A stretch of DNA of 64,000 nucleotides. It comes from Nemertoderma westbladi (lineage: Eukaryota; Xenacoelomorpha; Nemertodermatida; Nemertodermatidae). This document shows positions 34,203-44,056 of this stretch, piece by piece. Both the position numbers and the translations under genes were made by a program. The notes beneath the pieces are model-generated. The model did no database searches. It saw only the letters and a list, made by a program, of their open reading frames with translations, and was not told the DNA's origin. Numbering within the stretch: position 1 is the first letter of the stretch; every line of letters begins with the position of its first letter. The DNA lies in NCBI GenBank assembly GCA_032718475.1, contig JAUCBJ010009047.1:1-64000 (forward strand). Reading direction: 5' to 3'.

Positions 34203-35035
34203 TTACTTCGATATTTGAATTATGAACAAGAATGGCGCATGTGTGTCTCCCTGGAGGACGCCCCATAACACATCAAATGGTTCTGTGTCACCGTCAACAG
34301 TAGACACAAACGTTGTCGGACCATCGTATACTGATCTGATTGCTGCAATAATTTCATCAGGAATCCCATATAATGAAAGTATGCTTAACATACATGAGCG
34401 AGAGACTGAATCAATGGCCTTGGAGAAGTCAACAAAGATAACAGCCAGATGCCTGTCTTTCTTTTTTGATAACTCTTCAATTATCCTTCTAAGTGCCAAA
34501 ATGGCCTCCATGGTCCCACGACCTTTAAGGAACCCATTCTGATTTCCACGGAGCAGTCTCTCAATGGGATCCCTGATGCGATTTAATAGAATTCTATTGT
34601 ATAGCTTTGCAGCAATCGAGATCAATGAGATTCCCCGACAAGAACCATAGAGTGTTAGGTTGCCCTTCTTGGGAACTGGCACCAACTTATTTGTTTTCAT
34701 TTCTTGTGGGACTCTTGTTGTTCGGTGCATGTCTACTATGATAGGATAGATGAGCTTTAAACACTCAGGTATTTTAAAGACCTCAGGGGGAACACCATCT
34801 ACTCCACTGGCACGATTGGTCTTAATGCTCTTTGCAGCAGCCTTCACTTCTGCAAAGGAGATATTGCCAATGGGAATATCTGGGAATACAGACTCACACA
34901 CTTTTACTTCTATAAAGTTATTGGTCAATACCCTGTCATTATTGAGGAGCTTTTCAAAGTGGGCCTTCCAACCATTGAGGCGATCGGCTGGTGATTCTGC
35001 CTTAACTTTGGTGGTTGGATGACTTTTCCACCCAG
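34203..35035 (-). pseudogene. LINE reverse transcriptase fragment (APE-type)
   Basis: The minus-strand frame 34928-34203 (241 codons) carries KTNRASGVDGVPPEVFKIPE, KLVPVPKKGNLTLYG, GISLISIAAKLYNRILLNRI, QNGFLKGRGTMEA, VIFVDFSKAIDSVSR and GVLQGDTHAPFLF, which are RT motifs 0 to B. The upstream part (AESPADRLNGWKAHFEKLLN) is in another frame at about 35030-34930, a one-base shift. The domain is cut just before the catalytic FADD box. The best preserved relative in the window is 59156-60552. Confidence 0.8.
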
Positions 35036-35089
35036 TCCCATAAAATGGGGGGGGGGGGGGCTATTTACCAAGTTGGCCATCAAGTTATC

Positions 35090-35612
35090 CAACAGGGCAA
35101 ACCTACTACTAGGATCGGCATGCTGCATTGCAGCTGCATTTTTAAGAATGCTGTGCCAGCTTGTCGACAAAATTGCGCCGCCACAACTCCCTACATGACA
35201 TTTGCTAGATCATCTGCATCTTCAAGGCCAGTGTATTTTAATTGTGTCAAGTACAATACACACATCTCCAACCAGACACTATATAACATTGGAGGTGTCT
35301 CATTGGTTCCACCAAGCTTGACACTAGAACAAAATCGCCTCCGCTATGCAGGACATTGCTTTCGCCGTGAGGACCACCCCAGTCAGTGCATAATCTTGTA
35401 CTTTGGCAGTCTCATGGAGTGAATAAGCATGGTGGACAGCCCATGACTTTCTTGAGACGCATCTTAAAGGACACTGGCCTTGAAGATGCGGATGATCTAG
35501 CAAATGTCATGGGTGATAAGGAGTTGTGGCGGCGCAATTTTGTCGACAAGCCGGCACAGCATTCTTAAAAATGCAGCTGCAATGCAGCATGCCGATCCTA
35601 GTAGTATTTTAA
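35090..35612. repeat. Inverted pair of LINE 3' ends
   Basis: 35095-35235 (minus strand) and 35476-35611 (plus strand) are inverted copies of the same LINE 3' end, about 135 bases and nearly identical, separated by about 240 bases. The right arm is longer and includes codons RLRYAGHCFRREDHPSQC and, after a frameshift near 35390, GLEDADDLANVMGDKELWRR, the C-terminal signature of this LINE family. The transcript end catgccgatcctagtagta is shared by both arms. Confidence 0.7.
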
Positions 35613-35889
35613 TTAAATGCTACTTAACGGTGTGATATTGAGTGTAGCCGAAGTATTGTTCAGAATGTAGCTCGTATGTTGTCAATAAACAAACAGTATT
35701 ACATAAGAGCAACAACACATTATGCACTGTTAAACTAATTGAATGATTATGGATCAATGAATAAAAATTAACTACATTACAACACCCATCCACCACGTTA
35801 TTGTATATCGTCATATATTGGTTTTCATGACAACCACCACCATTATATTAATATCTACCATTAGCTGTAACGCGAAAGTGAGTACCATC
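35613..35889. other. No gene recognised
   Basis: AT-rich spacer between LINE scraps and the minisatellite. Confidence 0.4.
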
Positions 35890-36628
35890 AAATGTGGTGG
35901 TGACTTTGATAGTTTGGGTGACTTTGGTTGTGTGGGTGACTTTGGTAGTTTTGGTGACTTCGGTAGTTTGGGTGACTTTGGTAGTGTGGGTGACTTTGGT
36001 AGTTTTGGTGACTTTGGTAATTTGGGTGACTTTGGTAGTGTGGGTGACTTTGGTAAGTGTGGGTGACTTTGGTAAGTGTGGGTGACTTTGGTAGTGTGGG
36101 TGACTTTGGTAAGTGTGGGTGACTTTGGTAAGTGTGGGTGACTTTGGTAGTGTGGGTGACTTTGGTAGTTTTGGTGACTTTGGTAATTTGGGTGACTTTG
36201 GTAGTGTGGGTGACTTTGGTAGTTTTGGTGACTTTGGTAATTTGGGTGACTTTGGTAGTGTGGGTGACTTTGGTAAGTGTGGGTGACTTTGGTAAGTATG
36301 GGTGACTTTGGTAGTGTGGGTGACTTTGGTAAGTGTGGGTGACTTTGGTAGTGTGGGTGACTTTGGTAAGTGTGGGTGACTTTGGTTGTGTGGGTGACTT
36401 TGGTAGTTTTGGTGACTTCGGTAGTTTGGGTGACTTTGGTAGTGTGGGTGACTTTGGTAGTTTTGGTGACTTTGGTAATTTGGGTGACTTTGGTAGTGTG
36501 GGTGACTTTGGTAAGTGTGGGTGACTTTGGTAAGTATGGGTGACTTTGGTAGTGTGGGTGACTTTGGTAAGTGTGGGTGACTTTGGTAGTGTGGGTGACT
36601 TTGGTAAGTGTGGGTGACTTTGATAATG
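35890..36628. repeat. 18-bp minisatellite with higher-order repeat
   Basis: About 40 tandem copies of ggtgactttggtagtgtg and variants (agtttt, aatttg) mixed with a 19-base variant containing ggtaagtgtg. A composite block starting at ggttgtgtgggtgactttgg near 35926 is repeated, in the same order of variants, from about 36384, a higher-order period of about 458 bases. Because the unit has no stop in some frames, it leaves a 262-codon minus-strand frame (35848-36636) of repeated KVTHT/KSPTL peptides, which I treat as an artefact. Confidence 0.9.
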
Positions 36629-37316
36629 GAGACCAATGAGATGTGATCCTATTTGACCAATGTGATGGTGCAGGGATATTTTAATTCAATTGAAGCCATT
36701 TCAGGAGTTTGCAGCCCATTGTGTGATATATATTAAATTGTACGGTATGATTTTCCATAATTTCATTTTTAAATACCAGTCCTATTTTTTGAACACCTTT
36801 AATGTGCCATTGATGCATGGTACGGATATATATTTTTACTTAGGTTTGTCCGCGAGAGGGTATTTTGTATACCCTTATGAATTTCAGCCCCAAAAAATAT
36901 TCAGATCCAAACGTTTTTCACAAATAGTTACAAATTTTATTTAGATAACCAATTTCGGAATATATCAGAATTAATAAGCTCTATGGATTCGTAGATGTGA
37001 AATCGTGGCCATTCCATGGGGGTTAATGTTCATTTACATCAATTAAAATTACGAAAGACAGCAAAAAATCTATGAGACAACCCCTCTTGATGGTATCCGT
37101 ACCACAACTTTAAAATAGCGTTACAGCTACTGGAGAAGTAGTAGTAACGCGCATTTACTCATCGGAAAAGTAGCCGAACCGACATACCTTATTTGAATTA
37201 TATTATTTATTTATAAGACGGAGGGGGTGGGGGGTGTGGGGGTTAGGAAGACAGGAGGACAGTTAGGAAGACTGTAGTATATTATTAGCATTGTCCTCAC
37301 AAAGTTGATTATGTTT
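36629..37316. other. Non-coding stretch
   Basis: No gene recognised. A G-rich tract lies at about 37222-37245. Confidence 0.4.
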
Positions 37317-38119
37317 CTAGAATACTCCTGTGAATGTAACCACCACCAAAACCATGTGAATCACTGGAGTAACAGCAACTGAACTGCTTGTTGTCGTCTC
37401 AACTGTTGCGGTATCTTCCACCGCCCTGGTAGTTGTTGTAGCCAGATTCACCTCCCAAACTGGAGTTGGACACTCACCAGGGCAAACATGATCATGCAAG
37501 ACGTGTACTTGAGGGTGCACCCATGTTGCATAAAGTCCCTACCAATGAATAAAATGCGAAATAAATTATCCATGTATGTTTCCATATCCTCGTAGCTCTG
37601 GTGATCTATTCTAAACCCTTCTTCTAGCTGTTGTATGAAAGAAGGACATCTGGTTTCATCAAGAGCAAGGCAATGATTCCTCATGGTACCAATATTTTCA
37701 TCCTTTTCCTGGTTTATGCAAAGATTGTAGACGAACTGGAACATGACCTCCTCCCCAGTGTCGTCATCAACAGCGATGCTTCGATACAGAGCATTAGAAC
37801 ATTCTGTGCAATTGTGTTTGATGGTTCTCATATTAAGGCGCGTTGTTGTGTCTCCATTCTCCTCTAACAGTTGTTGATTGCTACTTAACAGTGTAGAAAA
37901 TTTTTTAATCATTTTCCGCTGTAGCTCAACAGTAGTTGCATTAATGGATGATGATATTTCATCATAGCATGTGAAATTGCCATAACAAATTGCAATGTTT
38001 AGTATCATGTAAAGAACACAATATAGTGATGTATAGCGCTGCCCACTTCTCTGCAATATCGACGAAACCACCATGTTCCTGGCTAACACTAACAGGGACG
38101 TTAGCGCTGCCCTCGCCAA
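37317..38119 (-). CDS. Possible secreted/surface protein, unrecognised; split by a frame change
   Basis: The minus-strand frame 38119-37448 codes for 223 residues. After a basic N-terminus there is a hydrophobic stretch (SLYCVLYMILNIAICYG, about 32-48) that could be a signal peptide or anchor, then a hydrophilic part with regularly placed cysteines (YDE..., NCTECSNAL, NLCINQE, NHCLALDETRCPSF, HGCTLKYTSC) and potential N-glycosylation sites. An overlapping frame (37520-37317) continues with CPGECPTP, a Thr/Ser-rich spacer (TTTTRAVEDTATVETTTSSS) and a hydrophobic end, a layout typical of GPI-anchored or membrane-bound surface proteins. One indel, or splicing at the gtgagt near 37476-37471, would be needed to unite them. 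I do not recognise the family, and it may be a pseudogene or one exon of a larger gene. Confidence 0.4.
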
Positions 38120-38209
38120 TCAAATGAATTAAATGAAGTCAGGTGGTTATTGTTTTCTATTTACGATATAATAATATAATAGTAATATTATAGTGTTTTT
38201 TGTTTCATA

Positions 38210-38214
38210 ACATT
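38210..38214. repeat. Target-site duplication (left) of the giant BEL element
   Basis: ACATT immediately outside the LTR, matching 55486-55490. Confidence 0.9.
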
Positions 38215-39374
38215 TGTTTGCGCTTTTGAAGACCTTTGACAGTTTAACCTGCCAAAATTAGAATGTCTTTTAGATGATATATATTCTTTAGCTTTATGAC
38301 GAGTATTTGATACACTACATTAGCCGAAGCCAGTCTATGCGCAATCATTCATCCGTTGGATATACCCGGGAGACTGAGTTCGGAGCTTAATGATTGATGG
38401 TGTAAGCCTACTGTATTATTCGACTGATCGTAATATATAATCTCTGACAAATATTATTCACTTTCGGGAAATATTAACAGTTCCTTTAGGACGTGGCGCT
38501 CTAAATATGTAAACAGAGTTATGACTTAAACTAGACACAACTAAAAGGCTATAGATTCACGTATATGGCGCATTCTTTAGGAGATGCTTTGTTATCAGTT
38601 ACACTCATACACAATGCTGCACAATACTGCACACTAATCTGCCGACCTTCACTAAATTTAGTCACGTATAAAGAGAGCAACAGACAATTTATGTTGGGCA
38701 TATGAAATAGCATTAGATTCACTTCAAACCACTTAACATAGGTCGCAATCGTTTATCTGTAACCGGTCTCTCTAACCTTTAGTATATCAAGAAGGTGGGG
38801 TGTCTGACTATTGATCAGTATTCCGATATAATATTTCATCAACAAATATAACGAATAACCAACAGCAAAAGCAGTAATGTTAGTAATTTATGGATATTGA
38901 GTGAATAAGTGAATAGCTCGATAACAGATGTACGTTCTATAATTAAGCCTACTAATGTAAGACTAAAGACTGAAAACACGGAGGTGCCAAAAGCCGATGT
39001 TCTTAGGCTCTGGGCAAAAACATAACACTGAACTACTGAGTTCTGTATACACCTCCAACACAGAGACAAAAAACGCTCTGATTGGTCAACCGAACAACTA
39101 GAGAACAAAGAAACAAAGAAATGTCGACGTGGCAATATCAGCTGTTAGCCGTCGTCATGGTAGCGACACTGTTTTCAAGAGTATCTAGCTTATCGCGTCA
39201 CGAGATTGCGGATTATGTCCTCTAAAGTACGAATACAGTGCAAATACAGAAGAAATGACTTTTATGTCCTCTAAAACACCAGTACAGCAAGGACACGGCC
39301 TTTTTATGCCTGGTAAACCAACTACAGAGTACTTTAAGGGAAAATAACAGGTTAATGACGCAAAAGCTTTTACA
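38215..39374 (-). repeat. 3' LTR of the BEL element
   Basis: 1160 bases, TG...CA termini, near-identical to 54326-55485. The open frame 38839-39135 is present in both LTRs (its twin is 54950-55246) and is probably fortuitous. Confidence 0.95.
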
Positions 39375-39452
39375 CCGCTCCCAGAAAATGGGATTTAAGT
39401 CTATAAAATATAACAAATCACAGTTTCTAAAATATAAAAATACTCTAAACAG

Positions 39453-41228
39453 TTAGTCTTTCTTACGCGGACGGCGTTTACGCAGTTTTTTGAGGCTAGT
39501 AAGAGTCCTTTTCTCTTTGGGGCGAGCCACTTTACTAGGAGGGCTGTAACTCCTGGGTGAAGGGTGCAATACAATTGCATCAGAAGGTTTCGGATTGCGA
39601 TCGGTGTATCCGCCGGTCGAGGTACCTGGTTGATCGATATCAACTTCCGTGGAGCGAGGTCTAACAGCCTTTAGGGCGCGCCTCAGGACAGCAGCTCCTA
39701 CGGGTCCTTGGCGGGTTGTCTGGGCAATGGCGGTAGGCGGACCGTGGGTGGTAAGAAACTTCCTGGGTTTAATAGTTCTTTCCAGCTCGCGTTCTCGGGC
39801 TCGATATTCGTAGGGCCGTCGAGATACTTCCTGCAACTCAGGGTGCGAATTGATAAATAAGTCGCCATACTCAGGGTCTTGACGGATATAATTGATCAAA
39901 TGGTATGAAGTAATATCGTTAGGATTGACGTTCCTAAGGTATCTTCTAACAAATTTAGTGGAAATACACTCACCAACACGCTTCATTAGCTCGTAACTCG
40001 GTATGCGTGTTTTTTGTTCCACAGACGCTAATAAATAAGGATGGAACGCGTAAACTCCCTCGTAAGAGCGTCCAGGGTAGTATCGATGACGGGACTCACA
40101 ATGTAAATCCGCGTTCGCTTCCCAATCTCGAATGTAGCGCAGGGTAATCATTTCATCTACGCTCTCTAAATCGTGATTAAAGGGGCAATTATAACTGGCA
40201 TGTCCTTTAAGTTGACAGTGGTGGCATTGAGTCATAAATTGGGGGCAGACTGCAAAAATATGAGAGTTATTAATTCTGCAATACGCACAATATATCTCCA
40301 TCATTGGTTGTTCGTGGAAGTAGGAACAGGCTACGTCTGAGTCCATAGGAGTGAAATGGTCTCTCGATGCGCATAATCGACAACGTTTTCGAGAAACATA
40401 GTTAGCGTGTCGATAATCGTATGCGGTGAGACATTGTGGACCTTGATACCACTCTAAGACGTAGTCGTTATCGCTACTCCGGGGCGCTGTAGGTTGAATC
40501 GCTTCAGCTTCTAAGCATATTGGTTCGTCTTCCAATTGCATAGCTGAGGTAGATGCGGCTGTCTCCGCAAGCGGACCCACTGTCTGAACTTCGACGACAG
40601 AATAACCCGTGGGTATTCGGGGTCTTTGTATAACAGATGAGTGCAAGTTCTGTATACAAACGTCCTGAAAAAGGGCAAATCCCGCGCTGTTTAGTTTCTC
40701 CGCCGCTGAGTCTCTCAGGCTGAGTTTGGTCAGAGCGCGGTCCTTGAACTGACTATCAACGTTACGGAACGGAGTCAGAAAGCGCCTGAAACATTCAAAG
40801 CGGATGAATTTATTGTATTCATCTAACTTGGCGAGTTTGGTTCCAAGTATTAAGGGATGGGCGCGTATGGTACGACTGCACACATCGGCTAGCCAACCGG
40901 CAAGTGCTGCGTTTTCAAAGATCGTGTATATAGCTAAGGAGGGACGAAGTGGAACACTCATAAATCTATACACGGCGCCAGGTGCGGTCAATGGTCCATC
41001 AAAGTATAAACGAGAATAATGATCTCTGTATACTTGTTGGTAATTTATAGGATTTCCAACCTTGAAATTCCATCCGTATTCTTGAAAGGCAAGATGTCCG
41101 ATGGAGGTTCGTTGTACTTTAGTAATTCCGCTGGGTGTATTGGCATACGTAGTGCGGAAGAAACCTCGGCCTTCTGCCCAAGGAGCAATCAGCTGAGTAT
41201 CAACGAAGGGGTATGGAATGTTCTCCAT
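39453..41228 (-). CDS. BEL element ORF C: zinc-knuckle protein of unknown family
   Basis: 591 residues, intact, ending 78 bases before the 3' LTR. The N-terminal 230 residues are a folded-looking domain with many aromatic residues that I do not recognise. An acidic linker follows (to about 270). Between about 282 and 350 are Cys/His clusters: C-x2-C (CRLC), C-x10-ish/H, C-x2-C (CAYC), and a textbook CCHC knuckle, CHHCQLKGHASYNC, at about 335-348. The C-terminal 120 residues are very basic and end in RKRRPRKKD. There is no signal peptide, transmembrane segment or furin site, so it is not an envelope protein of the usual sort. A nucleic-acid-binding accessory, or a second Gag-like protein, is the best inference. 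It must be made from a spliced or internal transcript because it lies 2.8 kb after the pol stop. Confidence 0.75.
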   Translation of the reverse strand: MENIPYPFVDTQLIAPWAEGRGFFRTTYANTPSGITKVQRTSIGHLAFQEYGWNFKVGNPINYQQVYRDHYSRLYFDGPLTAPGAVYRFMSVPLRPSLAIYTIFENAALAGWLADVCSRTIRAHPLILGTKLAKLDEYNKFIRFECFRRFLTPFRNVDSQFKDRALTKLSLRDSAAEKLNSAGFALFQDVCIQNLHSSVIQRPRIPTGYSVVEVQTVGPLAETAASTSAMQLEDEPICLEAEAIQPTAPRSSDNDYVLEWYQGPQCLTAYDYRHANYVSRKRCRLCASRDHFTPMDSDVACSYFHEQPMMEIYCAYCRINNSHIFAVCPQFMTQCHHCQLKGHASYNCPFNHDLESVDEMITLRYIRDWEANADLHCESRHRYYPGRSYEGVYAFHPYLLASVEQKTRIPSYELMKRVGECISTKFVRRYLRNVNPNDITSYHLINYIRQDPEYGDLFINSHPELQEVSRRPYEYRARERELERTIKPRKFLTTHGPPTAIAQTTRQGPVGAAVLRRALKAVRPRSTEVDIDQPGTSTGGYTDRNPKPSDAIVLHPSPRSYSPPSKVARPKEKRTLTSLKKLRKRRPRKKD

Positions 41229-41428
41229 GTTCCCGTTGTATGCATAATATGTCTTCCATTGATGGTAGTGGTAGAGAGCAGAGGAAGACCTATGTCGTAT
41301 TCAGAAATATTCCGAAATACGATCTCAGTAGGAGGATTGCATCATTCGATGACTATCTCCAAATGAATTTATCCCCAGTGATTAGGGGGTGAACAACCAG
41401 ATTTATGACACATAATGGTACCAGTTGT

Positions 41429-41836
41429 TCACAAACTATCCGCGTGTCCTTTCAGTCCTTGTATCACGGTTGTGGACTTAAGGAAATCATTGGTGGTTGA
41501 TTTTCTAATCAACAACGAGAGGGTGTAAGTTGATATCATAAATATCAACAGGGTGTGACATGAATAGGAGATGCGGACACCAATATGAGCATCCAGATTA
41601 ACAGTAAGGGATGGGAGGTTTATTAAGAGGTGGTATGATCCATACCACGATACAACTAGGATTGGTCGATCGTCTCCCAAAGTTCCGAGCGCATTGGGAA
41701 GAGAAGGTGTGACGAAGGGGGTTGTATTTTCAATAGCGATGTATAGAGGGATAAAGGGAGTAAAGAGGAGGGAGGATATAGGATAGTATCCATAAGATAC
41801 CACAATGGACCAGTTTTCCGTCACGTCATCATTCAT
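41429..41836 (-). CDS. BEL element ORF B: possible small membrane protein
   Basis: 135 codons in the sense of the element, between ORF A and ORF C. Two hydrophobic stretches (SSLLFTPFIPLYIAI near 20-35 and TLLIFMISTYTLSLLI near 95-110) could span a membrane. No motif recognised. It may be chance; conservation in other copies would decide. Confidence 0.3.
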   Translation of the reverse strand: MNDDVTENWSIVVSYGYYPISSLLFTPFIPLYIAIENTTPFVTPSLPNALGTLGDDRPILVVSWYGSYHLLINLPSLTVNLDAHIGVRISYSCHTLLIFMISTYTLSLLIRKSTTNDFLKSTTVIQGLKGHADSL

Positions 41837-42017
41837 TCTTGTCTTTTAATTGTGACACTGATCACAAGAATTACAAGAAAACGATGAGGGAAGAGAAATT
41901 TACAGCCTCCCGAAGGAGACCGCCCGCGAGCACCCGTGCCCCGGGGAAAACTATTCACATTATGGACCCTGGACATTAACACACGTCTCTTCTCCAGTGG
42001 TTCTCCTATATTTGTCT

Positions 42018-42416
42018 TTACAAGCCTTCATCCACGTTCTTTCTTTCGAGCTGATTTCGAATAGAGTTCTCATGTTCTATTCTCGGCTTATCGTTCCGAT
42101 TCCGTTGGGTATGATATTTAAATAAAACCATTTCCCTTTCGGTATCCACATCGTCCGTATCGTGTAAATCGATAGGGTGGCCGGTAGTTAAGAAGTCCAT
42201 ATACGTACCATTACGATGCGTATAGCGAGCGGTGAACTTTCTATAGTCCAATTCATGCGTAAGTTGCTCCGGGGACATCGGCGGTTCGATATAACGACCA
42301 TCATCCTCCGTAGTAGTTGGACCAGCGTCGCCGCGTATCAAGCTATTGACAAACGCTTGTAAAGGTAGAGTATATCGCTCCCTGATGCCAAGATCATCTT
42401 CTATCAACTCTGTCAT
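42018..42416 (-). CDS. BEL element ORF A: small hydrophilic protein
   Basis: 132 codons, Asp/Glu-rich N-terminus, Arg/Asn/His-rich end, no hydrophobic segment and no motif that I recognise. The ATG is preceded three bases earlier by a CAG (minus strand: catagcag-at-ATG), a possible 3' splice site for a subgenomic transcript. Its residue composition looks more like a real protein than ORF B. Confidence 0.45.
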   Translation of the reverse strand: MTELIEDDLGIRERYTLPLQAFVNSLIRGDAGPTTTEDDGRYIEPPMSPEQLTHELDYRKFTARYTHRNGTYMDFLTTGHPIDLHDTDDVDTEREMVLFKYHTQRNRNDKPRIEHENSIRNQLERKNVDEGL

Positions 42417-44056
42417 ATCTGCTATGAGTTTATCAATATTATAATGAGTTTATATATATTAGGCTAGCGGGCGTCGCTGCCTACCCCTCTTTTGCCCCCG
42501 GACAGTGTAAGATCCTCAGCGCCGATGTACCGTCGTCGCTGTGCTTTCGCCAACGATGTAGCTACACAACGACAACGATAACCGGCACAAGTCACTTAAC
42601 TGTCCGTCCCAAAGGCTTAGATGTACTGCAGGTTCTTCTTGGAGAGTTAGGGTTACTTTCACAATTGCGACTTGCTACTGTAAACACACCTTAGTAGTAA
42701 CATTCACCTACAAACGCACAAATTCAACACAACTGCAACAAACTGCACACATTCGGGCCATTTGTCCGTTAGTCAGTACCTTCCAGAATGTCACTGTATT
42801 TATTATGTATCCTTGGATACTAGCAGTGCGTTATTTATTCCCTATGCTATTCAATGGGGCATGCTTTCTATTGTTCTTTTAACTCACTTCTAATTCTAGC
42901 GTGGTTGTTGCCATGGTGACATTATGGAAAGCTAGCTGTAGAATTAGGGTAATTCTCATGCATACAGATCTGGGATGCTATTTAATAGTAATTCTTTAAT
43001 GGTCAATATCCCCTTTATACATGATTCTATGAATTTTATCGGCTATTGACTACACATTGGAGATTCTCGCACACAAATACACTTAATAGAGTGAATCTCC
43101 GCTCCCATGATCTATTAATTAATGGAATTTTGGGAATGTTATAAATTGTATAAAATGACAATTTATTAAATTCATTGAAATATATGAATTTAAATTTATT
43201 CCCGTGAATTTTATTATTTGATGTTAGAATTGACACAATTTGATTCCAGAACAGGTCTGGGGACATAGGATCCTTAATTCTAGGAATTTTGTCCTTTTAA
43301 GAGTATCGGTAAGTGCTACGATATCTTAATCGACTAGAATTTTAAAGGATCTGATATTTGACAGATTTTGTAAATATTAATAATTAATATTTAGGATGGG
43401 CACCAGTTTATTCCAGAACTTGTCTGGGGACGTTAACCATTGATTCTAGAAATTTGTCTTTCAAGTATATCGGTGGGTGCCGCGATATCTTAATCGACTA
43501 GAATTACAGATGGTCAAAGGGTTTAACAGATTTATTTTGCGTTATACGCTACTGTTAAAGGGACATCACGCTACTATATGTATTATTTAATATACGGTAT
43601 GAGAGCAATATCGCACGAAGCAATGTCAGTGTGAAGAGGCAAGTCGTTTCCAAGGTCTACCCAGAGCTTGGTTTAGCCGAGACACGAGGATCTGAACTTT
43701 GCATTCCTAATACTCTGCCTACCAATAATACTTGAATATAGTAGTGGCTTTATTGTACTTTAATAAGTACGGATTTTCATCTTACTGTAGTCACGTATTT
43801 ATAATATGATACGGGCAGTAAGGAAAGAGAAAAAGAATTATTTCTCGCCGTCGCACTAAATATATTATAAGTAATTACGTACGTAATAAACACTAGTATA
43901 TTGCACTAATCTACTAAATGATCACTAAAATAACATGTTATTAAATAAAATAAAATAAAACGATAAAAATAAAATTACATAATAATACATACATAAATAT
44001 AAAAATAAAACAAATACAAATATAAAGTAATATGGTCACACACCCACTCCAGCCAT
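42417..44056 (-). other. Spacer between pol and accessory ORFs, with an internal duplication
   Basis: No convincing frame. 43243-43370 and 43413-43532 are diverged direct copies (both carry ttccagaac-ttgtctggggac and gatatcttaatcgactagaatt). The first 60 bases after pol are followed by a low-complexity AAATA-rich run (43930-44030). Confidence 0.6.

Noticed and set aside
35890-36628. CRISPR-like array
   Set aside because: There are no unique spacers, the units are contiguous and the context is eukaryotic.
35848-36636. A 262-codon frame of repeated KVTHT/KSPTL peptides
   Set aside because: It is produced by the 18-bp minisatellite; several frames on both strands stay open for the same reason.
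38839-39135. 98-codon frame present in both BEL LTRs
   Set aside because: Identical LTRs automatically duplicate it; there is no recognisable domain, although an LTR-encoded peptide cannot be excluded.
39453-41228. BEL ORF C as an envelope gene
   Set aside because: No signal peptide, transmembrane segment or cleavage site is visible, and the CCHC knuckle and basic tail point to nucleic-acid binding.
43665-43735. tRNA-like stretch on the minus strand (ggcagagtattagg ... gttcagatcc)
   Set aside because: B-box is poor and no cloverleaf could be formed by eye.
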